A stretch of 64,000 nt of DNA from Pseudobutyrivibrio xylanivorans (GCF_010906925.1 NZ_VTVE01000001.1:1302001-1366000); one strand, 5' to 3'. Counted from the stretch's first letter, positions 8,300 to 16,741 are shown. Program-made: numbers and translations. The notes: generated from the sequence alone by a model not told the origin.

Positions 8300-9853
8300 T
8301 TACTTCAAATGTAGCTTTTCTATAATATAATTAATTACGCTTCGTTCTCCCACAATTATCTTTGCTGTACAAGCCATTCCATTTTTTAAGCTCGCTTCGG
8401 TTCCATCTTTTCCAGATAACATCATATTTTTGCATGCTACTTTTACAATATAGTATGCCTCACCTGTTGTTTGGTCTACCGTAATATCCTTTGAAATAGA
8501 ACTTACAATACCTTCAAAATAACCATACTCTCTAGAAGGGAATGCCGCAATTTCAAATTTAACATTTTGGCCTTCTTCTATTTTTCCAATATCACTATTT
8601 TCAACATATATCTGAGCATAAAAATCCGATTCTTCCTTGGGATATATTTTACCCAGAGTAGTCGATTCATTAAGATATGTTCCAACCTTTACATCCTCAG
8701 TCGAATAGAAGTATCCACTAGAAGCAGCCCTAATAGTGCAATTATCGTTTTGTATGCCGTAGCTAGTAAGATAATTTTCGCATTCATCTTTTTTCTCATT
8801 GTATGTTAATTCCTCAGTGTAAATATTACCTTTCTCTGTTAAAATAGCAATTTTTTTTACTGATTCAGCCGTACCTGTTGTATTAGCATTTAACTCTAAT
8901 TGTGTTTCACTAAGATTTGAATTTAAACTCAAGAGCGTATTATTAATACTTTCTATCTGGGATTCAATTTCAGAAATCTGTTGTGTTTCCAAACTAGATA
9001 AAGCTTTAGTAAGCTCATTTTCCATATTTTCAACACTCGAATATAATGCGTTTCTTTGTTCATATAAAGCTTCCTTTTCTTCATCATCTTCAGCTTCTGA
9101 GATTTGACTATTGCATGTATCTATCTGGTTATTATACTCAGAAATCTTGTTATTATATTGAACTCTGTTGTAATTGTATGAAGCTAGGTAGCTATTAACC
9201 ATGCTATAATAATATGTCTCTTCGGGTTGAAAGGTATTTTCACGATTAAGAATACAATTTTTAACCTCTGTAAGCTTCTCAACCTTTTCAGTATAGACCG
9301 CAATTGTTTCATTTGTATTATCTATACTTCCTTGATATATTGATATCTTGCCTTCCAAATCCTCACTACTTACTGAAATATTCTCCAATAACAGTTTTCT
9401 CTTATTAACAAACTCATCATAGTATGGGTTATCCTTTAGACTATCCGGTATTCCGGCACCAGTATCTAAACTTTGCTCATATGCATCTAATATCTCTAAT
9501 CTATTTTCTGCATCCGTTTTCTCTTTTTGATAATTTTGAATCGTTTCTGAGAGAGATTCTATATTCACTACAAATAAAACATCCCCCTTTTCCACAAACT
9601 GTCCGTCCTCTACATTTGCCTCTTTTACACAACCTGTTACTGCGCTACTAACCTCAAATATAGAATCTGTCCCCTTGAATACACCATTGCTCTTTACCAC
9701 ATTATCAAGTTTAAAATTTACTGTCCAAATAACAGATATTACTAGCATTAGAAATATAGTATATATCGTATATACTATTGCAGGGTTAGGCTTTGATTCA
9801 TATACCTCTACGCTTTCTGATATTTCCCCTATATCTATAAAAACTGGTTTCAT
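8300..9853 (-). CDS. HlyD-family bacteriocin secretion accessory protein
   Basis: 517 residues. One membrane anchor sits near residues 27-47 (VYTIYTIFLMLVISVIW), followed by a split biotinyl/lipoyl-like hairpin (VTGCVKEANVEDGQFVEKGD), a long coiled-coil region (about 100-370) and a C-terminal barrel with the AQIYVENSDIGKIEEGQNVKF-type segment. It bridges the exporter to the outside. The start overlaps the stop of the C39 ABC gene by 4 bases (ATGA). It is unusually rich in Asn, Glu, Ser and Tyr. Confidence 0.9.
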   Translation of the reverse strand: MKPVFIDIGEISESVEVYESKPNPAIVYTIYTIFLMLVISVIWTVNFKLDNVVKSNGVFKGTDSIFEVSSAVTGCVKEANVEDGQFVEKGDVLFVVNIESLSETIQNYQKEKTDAENRLEILDAYEQSLDTGAGIPDSLKDNPYYDEFVNKRKLLLENISVSSEDLEGKISIYQGSIDNTNETIAVYTEKVEKLTEVKNCILNRENTFQPEETYYYSMVNSYLASYNYNRVQYNNKISEYNNQIDTCNSQISEAEDDEEKEALYEQRNALYSSVENMENELTKALSSLETQQISEIESQIESINNTLLSLNSNLSETQLELNANTTGTAESVKKIAILTEKGNIYTEELTYNEKKDECENYLTSYGIQNDNCTIRAASSGYFYSTEDVKVGTYLNESTTLGKIYPKEESDFYAQIYVENSDIGKIEEGQNVKFEIAAFPSREYGYFEGIVSSISKDITVDQTTGEAYYIVKVACKNMMLSGKDGTEASLKNGMACTAKIIVGERSVINYIIEKLHLK

Positions 9854-12090
9854 GATACCTCACCTTCCTCTTTTAGCTCTTTTATATTTTCACTGATAGT
9901 GATTTCGCCTAAAGACTGTTGCCGTACCAGCTCTGCATACTTACCACCTAGTCGCTGCAATTCCTCGTGATTTCCACTCTCAATTACCTTTCCTTTTTCC
10001 ATAACATAAATAACATCACAGTTCTTAATTGTGCTAAGTCTATGTGCAATGAATATAGTTGTTAAATCTTTAGCAAATTTATTGATTGTTTCATCTAATG
10101 CTCTCTCCGTAACAGCATCTAAATTACTTGTTGCCTCATCTAAAATCAGGATATCTGGTTTCTTTAGCATAGCTCTTGCGATTGCCAATCTCTGTCGCTG
10201 TCCTCCCGAAAGATTAGAACCATTTTCTTCTAACATAGTTTCATATCTAAGCGGTAAATCATTTATAAAGTCGTGAGCTTGAGCCATTTTTGTAGCCTCA
10301 ATTACATCATCCATGTTTACATCATCTAATCCCAAGATCAAGTTTTCATATATTGTTCCAGAAAATAAAAACGTTTCTTGTGGTATATATGCAATCTTTT
10401 CTCGCAATTTTTCTATCTGAATATCCTTGATATTGTTTTTATTAATGAGTATTTCTCCCTCTTCTGGTTGATACAAGTTTAATAATAGTTTTGATAGAGT
10501 AGTTTTTCCTGAACCACTTTCACCCACAAATGCAACTCGCTGACCTTGTTTGATATTTAAACTGACATCATCAATAACTAGTCTACGAGTTCCATATCTA
10601 AACTTGATATTTTTCATTTCTATATCTCCAGCAATTCTTTTTGGCTGAAGTTTTCTAGATTCACCTTCCTTTTTCTCCGCTTCTAAGTCTAATATTTCAC
10701 TCAATCTATCGGCTGCAACTATTGCGGTCTGCATCTGTGGCTGAAGATTTATTAGATTCTTAACTGGATCTAAGAAATATGCTAATAAAGAATTAAATGT
10801 AATCAGTCCACCAATTGTCATTTCACCTTTGATTACACTTAATCCTCCAACCCAGAGGATTACAACCCCACCTACTAACTCAATTATTGTCTTTAAAGAA
10901 GTCTGAATATTACCAACCCATGTCAGATTAAAAATACTTTTCAGCAACTTTACGAACTTTTTCTCTGTCTCATGATTTACTTTTCGCTCTGCATTATAGG
11001 ATTTTACTGTCTGAATTCCATTTAAAGACTCAACCATATATGAAGTCAGCTGAGAATTATCTTCCATCTGCTTTCTATTAAGCCTCTCATACAAACCGTT
11101 AAATGCAAGCACAATCACAAAATACAACACAACAATTATAGCCGTAATTCCAAACAACTTAGCGTTTTGCATATAAAGAATAATCCCTCCGGCTATTGCC
11201 ATCAAAGTATCGATCATAATGGTAAGTGTAGCTCCTGAAATAGCGTCACGCACCTTTCCGGCATCATTAAACCGGGAAATTATTTCGCCTACTCTTCGCG
11301 TTCCAAAGAAGTTCATAGGAAGCTCTAAAATATGCTGATAGTATCCTAACAACATCGCAATATCCAACTTTTGACTAAGATATAATAATAGATGAGTCCT
11401 AAATGCATTTAATACAACTCTAAATAAGTTAAGTGCAATTACTCCAATTGATAAAGTCATTAATGTTTTCGATAATGCATCCGGCAATACCGAGTCAATC
11501 ATCTCTTGAAAATAAAAGGCCCCTAATATTCCAAGAATCGTATACACTAGCGAAGCAATAAATATGTGCACCAACAACTTTTTCTGAGGCACAAGTAAAT
11601 AAAAAAAGCGGCTAAACAATCCTTTTGTTTCGTCGCCTTTTACAAATGTTTCTTTTTTGACTAAAAGAATTAAAACACCGCTCCATTGGTATGTTGGTGG
11701 CTTATTATCTTCGTGTACTTCTCCAAAAAACTCTTCCGGGCTAATCTTTATCAAACCTTTTGCTGGATCTGCTATTGTAACTTGTTTTTTTGTAATTTTA
11801 TGTATAACCACATAATGAAGTAGTTTCCCATCTACTATCACATGCGCTATACAAGGCAAAGGTATTTCCGAGAAAAAACCTTCTTGGGTTCCCTTTACAC
11901 CTTTTGCACTAAACCCAAGCTCTTCGGCTGCTTTAATTACTCCAAAAGCATTTGTTCCTTTTTTATCTGTACCAGCAATTTCTCTAATTTTTGAAATGCT
12001 GAGTTTATAACCATTTTGTTTGCAGATTGTAGCAAGGCATGCCGCCCCACAATCTGTTATATCGTGTTGTTTGACACAGTAATACTTCAT
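9850..12090 (-). CDS. peptidase C39 bacteriocin-processing ABC transporter
   Basis: 746 residues in three parts. The C39 peptidase (about 1-135) has catalytic Cys14 in QHDITDCGAACLA, His in LHYVVIHK and Asp in IADPAKG. The exporter transmembrane domain covers about 165-440. The ATPase has Walker A GESGSGKTT (about 530), signature LSGGQRQR and Walker B ILILDEATSNLD. It should cleave double-glycine leaders and export the mature peptides; three such precursors lie within 8.5 kb (13880, 14084, 18114). It is coupled to the HlyD gene. Confidence 0.96.
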   Translation of the reverse strand: MKYYCVKQHDITDCGAACLATICKQNGYKLSISKIREIAGTDKKGTNAFGVIKAAEELGFSAKGVKGTQEGFFSEIPLPCIAHVIVDGKLLHYVVIHKITKKQVTIADPAKGLIKISPEEFFGEVHEDNKPPTYQWSGVLILLVKKETFVKGDETKGLFSRFFYLLVPQKKLLVHIFIASLVYTILGILGAFYFQEMIDSVLPDALSKTLMTLSIGVIALNLFRVVLNAFRTHLLLYLSQKLDIAMLLGYYQHILELPMNFFGTRRVGEIISRFNDAGKVRDAISGATLTIMIDTLMAIAGGIILYMQNAKLFGITAIIVVLYFVIVLAFNGLYERLNRKQMEDNSQLTSYMVESLNGIQTVKSYNAERKVNHETEKKFVKLLKSIFNLTWVGNIQTSLKTIIELVGGVVILWVGGLSVIKGEMTIGGLITFNSLLAYFLDPVKNLINLQPQMQTAIVAADRLSEILDLEAEKKEGESRKLQPKRIAGDIEMKNIKFRYGTRRLVIDDVSLNIKQGQRVAFVGESGSGKTTLSKLLLNLYQPEEGEILINKNNIKDIQIEKLREKIAYIPQETFLFSGTIYENLILGLDDVNMDDVIEATKMAQAHDFINDLPLRYETMLEENGSNLSGGQRQRLAIARAMLKKPDILILDEATSNLDAVTERALDETINKFAKDLTTIFIAHRLSTIKNCDVIYVMEKGKVIESGNHEELQRLGGKYAELVRQQSLGEITISENIKELKEEGEVS

Positions 12091-12159
12091 TTCTCCCTCG
12101 CAATTATATTTGTTTGTTCTTTTCCATTATCAAATTTTCATTTAATGTAAATGTGCGAA

Positions 12160-12480
12160 CTACTCCTTTTTCAAATACATTGTAGAAGTTGATATCATAA
12201 TATTTGAACCAACATCACACAAAGCACTTGTTAGTCCTGGTTGCATTTTGACTAGTTTTCCATAAATCATAAAATTCTGAATTATAGCCAGAAGTATAGC
12301 GAAAAATAATAGAAATGGATTGCTACACAACTGTAATTGACTATCATCTATTGACACTCGATTATTTTCTTTAGTAAACAATACAACAGATGTGAACCGA
12401 CACATTATTACATCGAAAATCATTTTCCAATCCCACTGATTAGACTTTGCAAATGCTAGCGCAACACATAGAATCGTCAC
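12160..12480 (-). CDS. hypothetical small membrane protein of the bacteriocin locus
   Basis: 106 residues as an open frame from a GTG without a clear ribosome site. One strong hydrophobic segment is visible (NPFLLFFAILLAIIQNFMIYG, about 54-74). It starts 9 bases after the stop of the 64-residue membrane protein, so it may be translationally coupled or may be a degraded frame. Position next to the exporter suggests an immunity or accessory role, but no family is recognisable. Confidence 0.4.
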   Translation of the reverse strand: MTILCVALAFAKSNQWDWKMIFDVIMCRFTSVVLFTKENNRVSIDDSQLQLCSNPFLLFFAILLAIIQNFMIYGKLVKMQPGLTSALCDVGSNIMISTSTMYLKKE

Positions 12481-12489
12481 TTTAAATAT

Positions 12490-12684
12490 CTATTTGTTTT
12501 TCTTCCAATACTTTATCCATTTGAAAATGATGTAAACTGCATTCAAAAACATGCAGATAATCTCCACCAAAAAAATATATCTTATTACCATATTATTTCT
12601 AAAGGGTAATAAAAATAATGAAAAAAATAGAATTATACAAAGTACTTTTGATCTTGTAAAATCAGATTTATCTAAAAAATTCAT
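12490..12684 (-). CDS. small membrane protein, possible bacteriocin immunity protein
   Basis: 64 residues, two hydrophobic helices (VLCIILFFSLFLLPF and IRYIFLVEIICMFLNAVYIIF) and a Lys-rich tail KWIKYWKKNK. AGAGG lies 8 bases before the ATG. Such short basic two-helix proteins are typical neighbours of class II bacteriocin genes and often give self-protection; there is no sequence-level proof here. Confidence 0.55.
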   Translation of the reverse strand: MNFLDKSDFTRSKVLCIILFFSLFLLPFRNNMVIRYIFLVEIICMFLNAVYIIFKWIKYWKKNK

Positions 12685-12733
12685 AAAATTAACCTCTTGA
12701 AAAAATATCCAACTCCTACAATTTCTTTAGAAT

Positions 12734-13126
12734 CTACTCTCTAAGCTTTTTATTTATTCGCAATACATCTTCCTGATAGTATGAAGGAACTATAACTGTG
12801 CATTTTTCTTCCTCAAAAATAAAATCAATTGGAGTAGTCAGCCAATCTTTATATTTGTTTCCAAATTTAAAACTACATGTTTCTTTTGTCTCAACTTTAT
12901 TATTTCTTTTCCATTTTTTGCTAGCCACTTCAGAAAGTTCATTTATTAGACCTCGCCGATCTTTTACCGTGAATGTTATTGAACTCGGTTTTGCTACTAC
13001 ATAGAAAAATAAAGTCATAAAAAACACAAAAAACAAATCTAATAATACTATTACTGAAAGAAATAACGGATTAACCAGCTTTCCACCATCAATCATTATT
13101 AATGTAAAAAATATTATAAACACCAC
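12734..13126 (-). CDS. membrane protein with C-terminal soluble domain
   Basis: 130 residues with two N-terminal hydrophobic segments (VFIIFFTLIMI, PLFLSVIVLLDLFFVFFMTLFFYVV) and a charged 75-residue domain (SSITFTVKDRRG...YKDWLTTPIDFIFEEEKCTVIVPSYY). The listed start is a GTG with poor ribosome-site support; the 5' end may be truncated at the palindrome-bearing gap upstream (13127-13481). Probably an immunity or accessory protein by location only. Confidence 0.55.
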   Translation of the reverse strand: MVFIIFFTLIMIDGGKLVNPLFLSVIVLLDLFFVFFMTLFFYVVAKPSSITFTVKDRRGLINELSEVASKKWKRNNKVETKETCSFKFGNKYKDWLTTPIDFIFEEEKCTVIVPSYYQEDVLRINKKLRE

Positions 13127-13481
13127 TAATCATATTATTCCAAAATGTATTAAATAACGATTGAACGTATTCACTTGTCCTTCTAAAAGACCCCCAATTC
13201 TTAGCTAAGAATTGGGGCATCTATTTATTTATTTCTCGTTTTACTAAGCAAGAGAAACCATATACCTCAAATAATGCAATACCCCCATGTATTTCGCAAA
13301 TTTGTATTCTTTAGTTTATATAAAATACATTTGCCATAGGTAGACCAAATAATCATTATCCTAGTATAATTTATAATAAATATTCCCACATATGCTATGA
13401 TTTAAACTATTTTGTCTTTATTGCATCATTTAACGATACGACAATCGTTATGTTTCAAATAGTTAATTAGAGTGCGCATTA
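13127..13481. other. 355-bp AT-rich gap inside the bacteriocin operon
   Basis: No open frame with a ribosome site was found on either strand. It contains a perfect 26-bp palindrome (13192-13217) and a smaller hairpin AACGAT/ATCGTT (13431-13448), and may be the scar of a deleted gene or element. Confidence 0.5.
13192..13217. repeat. perfect 26-bp palindrome
   Basis: Thirteen-base arms CCCCAATTCTTAG/CTAAGAATTGGGG without spacer. On the minus strand it is followed by GGTCTTTTAG, a weak terminator tail. It also resembles the subterminal hairpins of IS200/IS605-type elements, but no transposase is present. Confidence 0.6.
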
Positions 13482-13859
13482 TTATCTTACAGTCTTTTTT
13501 CTGTAGTTTATATCAACATCTACCATAACCATCGCCGCGATTATCGATCCAACACTTCCCAAATTATTACTTGCCACTATATTCTCTGTAATTACTATAT
13601 ATAAGGCTCCAAATAATAGCAGTATTCTAAAGACTGCAATCCATCTGCAAAGTTTATCCACTAACGATGATTCAAGTAAATTTCTATTAACTAATATTTT
13701 TACAGTAGTAACAACAGCTACTCCTATGCATAAAATGTTTCTTACATAAAAAATAGGCTCCAAATCCTTTATTATAACGGCATTGTATGCCGCCGAAATA
13801 CTTACTGCAGTAAAATATATTATTAATAATCCAAAATTTACTTTCCACTGTAATTTCAT
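13482..13859 (-). CDS. four-helix small membrane protein, candidate immunity protein
   Basis: 125 residues, about four hydrophobic helices (FGLLIIYFTAVSISAAYNAV, NILCIGVAVVTTVKILV, WIAVFRILLLFGALYIVIT, VGSIIAAMVMVDVDI). AGGAG lies 8 bases before the ATG. It follows the two double-glycine peptide genes directly (20 bases), the usual place of an immunity gene. Function is inferred from position. Confidence 0.65.
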   Translation of the reverse strand: MKLQWKVNFGLLIIYFTAVSISAAYNAVIIKDLEPIFYVRNILCIGVAVVTTVKILVNRNLLESSLVDKLCRWIAVFRILLLFGALYIVITENIVASNNLGSVGSIIAAMVMVDVDINYRKKTVR

Positions 13860-13879
13860 AATATCAACTCCTAATCTGA

Positions 13880-14065
13880 CTAATCATTAAGACCATCGAT
13901 TATACAACCTACACCACCCAAAGCTGTACAAACACCGCCTGCACTAAAAGCTACTGTTGCACATTCTCCAACACCAGCAGCTACCAATAGTACTCCGCCT
14001 GCAACTTTTAGGCCATTAACTCCTCCATCAATTATCTGTAATTCATTATTTGTTAATTCTCTCAT
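13880..14065 (-). CDS. double-glycine bacteriocin precursor, Gly/Ala-rich, three Cys
   Basis: 61 residues from the ATG that follows GGGAGG by 8 bases (the frame also opens one codon earlier at TTG). The leader MRELTNNELQIIDGG is a textbook class II double-glycine leader. The predicted 46-residue mature peptide is hydrophobic, rich in Gly, Ala and Val, with Cys at mature positions 20, 31 and 39. It contains small-xxx-small spacing (AAGVG, AFSAG) that could pack two helices. The C39 exporter 1.8 kb downstream should process it. Together with the 67-residue peptide it may form a two-peptide bacteriocin. Confidence 0.85.
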   Translation of the reverse strand: MRELTNNELQIIDGGVNGLKVAGGVLLVAAGVGECATVAFSAGGVCTALGGVGCIIDGLND

Positions 14066-14083
14066 CAATGCATCCTCCCAAAT

Positions 14084-14287
14084 TTATAAATTACCAAATT
14101 GATATAAACCATTCCCTACAAGTGCCACTGCTGCCCAAGGCTGTCCTGCAGCCAATGCGATAGGTGCAGCAGCAATCGAAACTGTTCCAAGTGCTGCATA
14201 TCCAAATTCAGCCCAATCGCCACCTTCAACAAGCATCTCATCCATTGTTGAAAGCTGTGAAAAATCATTCGATAATACTAAATCCAT
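14084..14287 (-). CDS. double-glycine bacteriocin precursor, Trp/Ala-rich
   Basis: 67 residues; GGAGG lies 9 bases before the ATG. A 23-residue leader ends in LVEGG. The 44-residue mature part begins DWAEFGYAALG, is Ala/Gly-rich with two Trp (mature positions 2 and 28), no Cys and no positive charge. It is the first gene after the LytTR-controlled promoter at 14355-14424, with the 61-residue peptide 18 bases downstream. The lack of basic residues is unusual for a class II bacteriocin, so it could also be a partner peptide or a pheromone. Confidence 0.8.
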   Translation of the reverse strand: MDLVLSNDFSQLSTMDEMLVEGGDWAEFGYAALGTVSIAAAPIALAAGQPWAAVALVGNGLYQFGNL

Positions 14288-14328
14288 GTTTTACATCCTC
14301 CGTAATTTTTTATTATTTTTGAAGAACG

Positions 14329-14344
14329 TGATTCGCGAATTCAC
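14329..14344. promoter_or_regulatory. 16-bp palindrome near +1 of the bacteriocin operon
   Basis: GTGATTCGCGAATCAC is perfectly self-complementary and sits just downstream of the predicted -10 (14356-14361), a position typical of a repressor operator or a 5' mRNA hairpin. Confidence 0.5.
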
Positions 14345-14355
14345 TTCCAAAATTA

Positions 14356-14424
14356 ATTGTATATATGTAAATCCTCATTTCAATAAAAATGTGACAAACC
14401 ACACTATTTTGTGACGAACTGCAC
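14356..14424 (-). promoter_or_regulatory. LytTR-type activator sites and promoter, bacteriocin peptide operon
   Basis: Plus-strand repeats GTGACAAAC (14391) and GTGACGAAC (14411), period 20. They lie 7 bases upstream of the minus-strand -35 TTGAAA (14378-14383), which has a 16-bp spacer to TACAAT (14356-14361). Confidence 0.75.
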
Positions 14425-14500
14425 TTTCTATAGCAATTATTGCTCACAGTCCCCTAATAATTGTCCTCCTCTGTATATAATTTGAATTTAAAAATGAAGG

Positions 14501-14528
14501 AAGGCAGATTGCTTATCGAATCTGCCTT
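14501..14528 (-). terminator. terminator after the histidine kinase
   Basis: Stem AAGGCAGATT/AATCTGCCTT with an 8-base loop, directly after the kinase stop. The arms resemble those at 8246 and 19265. Confidence 0.65.
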
Positions 14529-14536
14529 TGTTCTAT

Positions 14537-15793
14537 CTAAATTAGTATTTCAATATTGAACATACCATTTTGAGCCTTTATGTTTAGTATTCCATTATAT
14601 TTATTTACAACCGCTTTGATGTTACTTAACCCATGGCCATGATATGTTTTGTCATTCTTAGTAGTTTTAATTTCTCCATTATTTATCATTATTTCATGAT
14701 TAGTAGGATTATTTGCCATAATGCATAAAGAATTATTATAAGGATAACTAACAAGTCTTATACTATCGCCCTTTTTACATGCCTCAATCGCATTACTAAG
14801 TATATTTGAAAATATAATACATAAGTCATAATCCTGCACTTTGTTTTTTCCCAATAACTGTACCTGCATCTGCAAGCCGATACCATTTTCCTCACATTTG
14901 TCCTTATAACTCCTCAATATTCCATCTACAGCAACATTTCCTGAGATGGCTGTATTATTAATTGGTTTTGCATTATCTAATAATGTTTCACAATATTCCT
15001 TTAGCTCATCTATTCTAGATTTTTCAGCCATATGATGTATGGCATTTAAATGAGCCGCTAAATCATGTCGATATTTATGATACTTTTTTTCGCTTTCAAG
15101 TATGGCATCTACTTGCTCTTTCTGAGCCTCTAGTGTCACTTTTTGGTATAGTAGTTTTTTCTCTTCATTTTGAATTTTTCTGTTCAAAAAAATAGAATAT
15201 ATCGTTAACAAATATATAACGCTACATAATATAGTTGTGAAGACTATATAAATGGTTATAATATATGCTCCATTATTCCCACTTTGAATATTAGCTACTG
15301 CCCCCATCGAAATCGCAATAAAAGCCGTAAAAATATTTATTATTATCAGCTCAACATTTGTAAAATTTAAATCATTCCAAAGAAAATCTTTTTTCTTTTT
15401 TAAAAAATACGCTAATATAATTAATCCCCAAGTAGGCGATACACACGCAAAAATTCTATAATGCATTTCTAGGGCAAAATAATACGATAATAATCCCCAA
15501 ACTGTATTTAATGATATACATAACCCAAAGATAGGATAATATAAACCTATATTAGTTCTTTTTTCACCATTAAATGCCGGCAGTAGAAACAATCCCGCTA
15601 ATAAAGATATCTTTGTTGGTCCAAAATTATAAATAATCCCTATCAATATAGTTGCCAACTCGATTAAACCAACCACAATCCAATAGGTTACTTTCATCTT
15701 TTTGAACTTTATATCTAATAACTTTACATATGCCCAGATAAATTGCCCAAGCAACAGAATTATAAATATTAGTTTTGCCATCCTACTCTCCAC
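14537..15793 (-). CDS. AgrC-type (GHKL) sensor histidine kinase
   Basis: 418 residues. Six or so N-terminal membrane helices (1-205) and a coiled-coil linker are followed by the HPK10-type H-box KYHKYRHDLAAHLNAI (His about 241) and a GHKL ATPase domain (N-box FSNILSNAIEAC, G-box GHGLSNI). It senses peptide signals in Agr/Com/Pln-type systems and phosphorylates the LytTR regulator, whose gene overlaps it by 25 bases. No agrB or agrD homologue is nearby, so the ligand is more likely one of the small peptides of this locus. Confidence 0.93.
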   Translation of the reverse strand: MESRMAKLIFIILLLGQFIWAYVKLLDIKFKKMKVTYWIVVGLIELATILIGIIYNFGPTKISLLAGLFLLPAFNGEKRTNIGLYYPIFGLCISLNTVWGLLSYYFALEMHYRIFACVSPTWGLIILAYFLKKKKDFLWNDLNFTNVELIIINIFTAFIAISMGAVANIQSGNNGAYIITIYIVFTTILCSVIYLLTIYSIFLNRKIQNEEKKLLYQKVTLEAQKEQVDAILESEKKYHKYRHDLAAHLNAIHHMAEKSRIDELKEYCETLLDNAKPINNTAISGNVAVDGILRSYKDKCEENGIGLQMQVQLLGKNKVQDYDLCIIFSNILSNAIEACKKGDSIRLVSYPYNNSLCIMANNPTNHEIMINNGEIKTTKNDKTYHGHGLSNIKAVVNKYNGILNIKAQNGMFNIEILI

Positions 15794-16500
15794 TTTATCT
15801 TTTCAAGCATAAATTCATTGTGGGCATTTTTTGTATCATTAACATAGTTCCTCCCCAGTGGAACACACGTATTCCCCTCTAATTCGACTTCTTTATAATG
15901 TATACTCGTAATATAATTCATATTCACTAAAAAAGACTTATGACATCTTACAAAATTAGCGTCTAATCGTTTCTCCCAATTGGCAATTGTGCCTCTTTGG
16001 AGTATACCTCCACTACGATCAACTAGCACAATCCTAACATAATTTCCTTCCGCCTCTATGTATTTTATTGAGTCTTCTTTAATCTTTGCGTTCTTGTCTA
16101 TATTTATATATCTAGTATCTTTAAATGCCTCATACGCGATATTTACCCAATGAATAATCTGATTCTCATCTATTGGTTTTTCCATAAATCCAATAACATT
16201 TTTTCCAAATGCTTCTTTCATAAATCCAATATGATTAGTAACAAAAACTATGTTTGAAACATTCATTTTCGTAGTTAATATATCTTTTACTTCGATACCA
16301 CTTTTCCCTGGCATTTCGATATCTAAAAATAACAAACATATCTGCTCATTAACATTTTTTAATAAATCCTCTCCAGATTTATATTCTTTAATTTCTGCTT
16401 TTATTCCTATACTTTCAAAATGCTTAAGTACTATATCAATAATAGCTTTTCTGTTTTCTTTATCATCGTCACATACTGCCACAAGAAAATTTGATTCCAT
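15769..16500 (-). CDS. AgrA/ComE-type LytTR response regulator
   Basis: 243 residues. The receiver domain has the acidic pair VCDDD (about 9-13), phospho-Asp in FLDIEMPG (about 59) and Lys in FMEKPID. The LytTR DNA-binding domain is about 140-240 (YIEAEGNYVRIVL, VRCHKSFLVNMNYI). LytTR proteins bind paired 9-bp direct repeats; three such pairs are found at 14391, 16708 and 19227. It should activate the bacteriocin, glycopeptide and mini-peptide transcripts. Confidence 0.94.
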   Translation of the reverse strand: MESNFLVAVCDDDKENRKAIIDIVLKHFESIGIKAEIKEYKSGEDLLKNVNEQICLLFLDIEMPGKSGIEVKDILTTKMNVSNIVFVTNHIGFMKEAFGKNVIGFMEKPIDENQIIHWVNIAYEAFKDTRYINIDKNAKIKEDSIKYIEAEGNYVRIVLVDRSGGILQRGTIANWEKRLDANFVRCHKSFLVNMNYITSIHYKEVELEGNTCVPLGRNYVNDTKNAHNEFMLEKIKWRVGWQN

Positions 16501-16560
16501 TTTTCCCCCTTTATATAACTTGCCCTAATCATAATACTATATAATAGGCCTCAAACAAAG

Positions 16561-16588
16561 AAAAAGCCCGGTAAATACCGAGCTTTTT
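16561..16588 (-). terminator. terminator of the 9-codon mini-gene
   Basis: Minus-strand stem AAAAAGC-T-CGGTA/TACCG-G-GCTTTTT with a 2-base loop and one mismatch, 10 bases after the stop of the mini-gene. Confidence 0.75.
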
Positions 16589-16598
16589 AAGATTTTCA

Positions 16599-16628
16599 TT
16601 AACTAAATAACCAGTTGTCACCCCACAT
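16599..16628 (-). CDS. 9-residue peptide gene (MWGDNWLFS), candidate autoinducer
   Basis: Nine sense codons and TAA: ATG TGG GGT GAC AAC TGG TTA TTT AGT. Three things support it as a gene. A strong AAAGGAGGA site sits 7 bases from the ATG. A good promoter (TTGAAA, 17 bp, TATTGT, 16672-16700) has the locus-specific LytTR repeats 7 bases upstream. A terminator lies 10 bases after the stop. Nothing else is encoded on this transcript. The peptide has no leader; two Trp and a Phe recall short aromatic pheromones such as XIP of Streptococcus, without being a homologue. It lies just upstream of the sensor-regulator pair. The role as inducer is inference. Confidence 0.65.
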   Translation of the reverse strand: MWGDNWLFS

Positions 16629-16671
16629 GATATATCCTCCTTTGTTGTGTCTCATATTTTTTTGTGGGTAC

Positions 16672-16741
16672 ACAATACCTTATTCGTCTAATATTTTCAA
16701 GCTTTTTGTGACGAACGACGCTATTTTTGTGATAAACAACG
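16672..16741 (-). promoter_or_regulatory. LytTR-type activator sites and promoter of the mini-peptide gene
   Basis: Plus-strand repeats GTGACGAACGACG (16708) and GTGATAAACAACG (16729), period 21. A 7-base gap leads to the minus-strand -35 TTGAAA (16695-16700), then a 17-bp spacer and -10 TATTGT (16672-16677). Confidence 0.8.
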
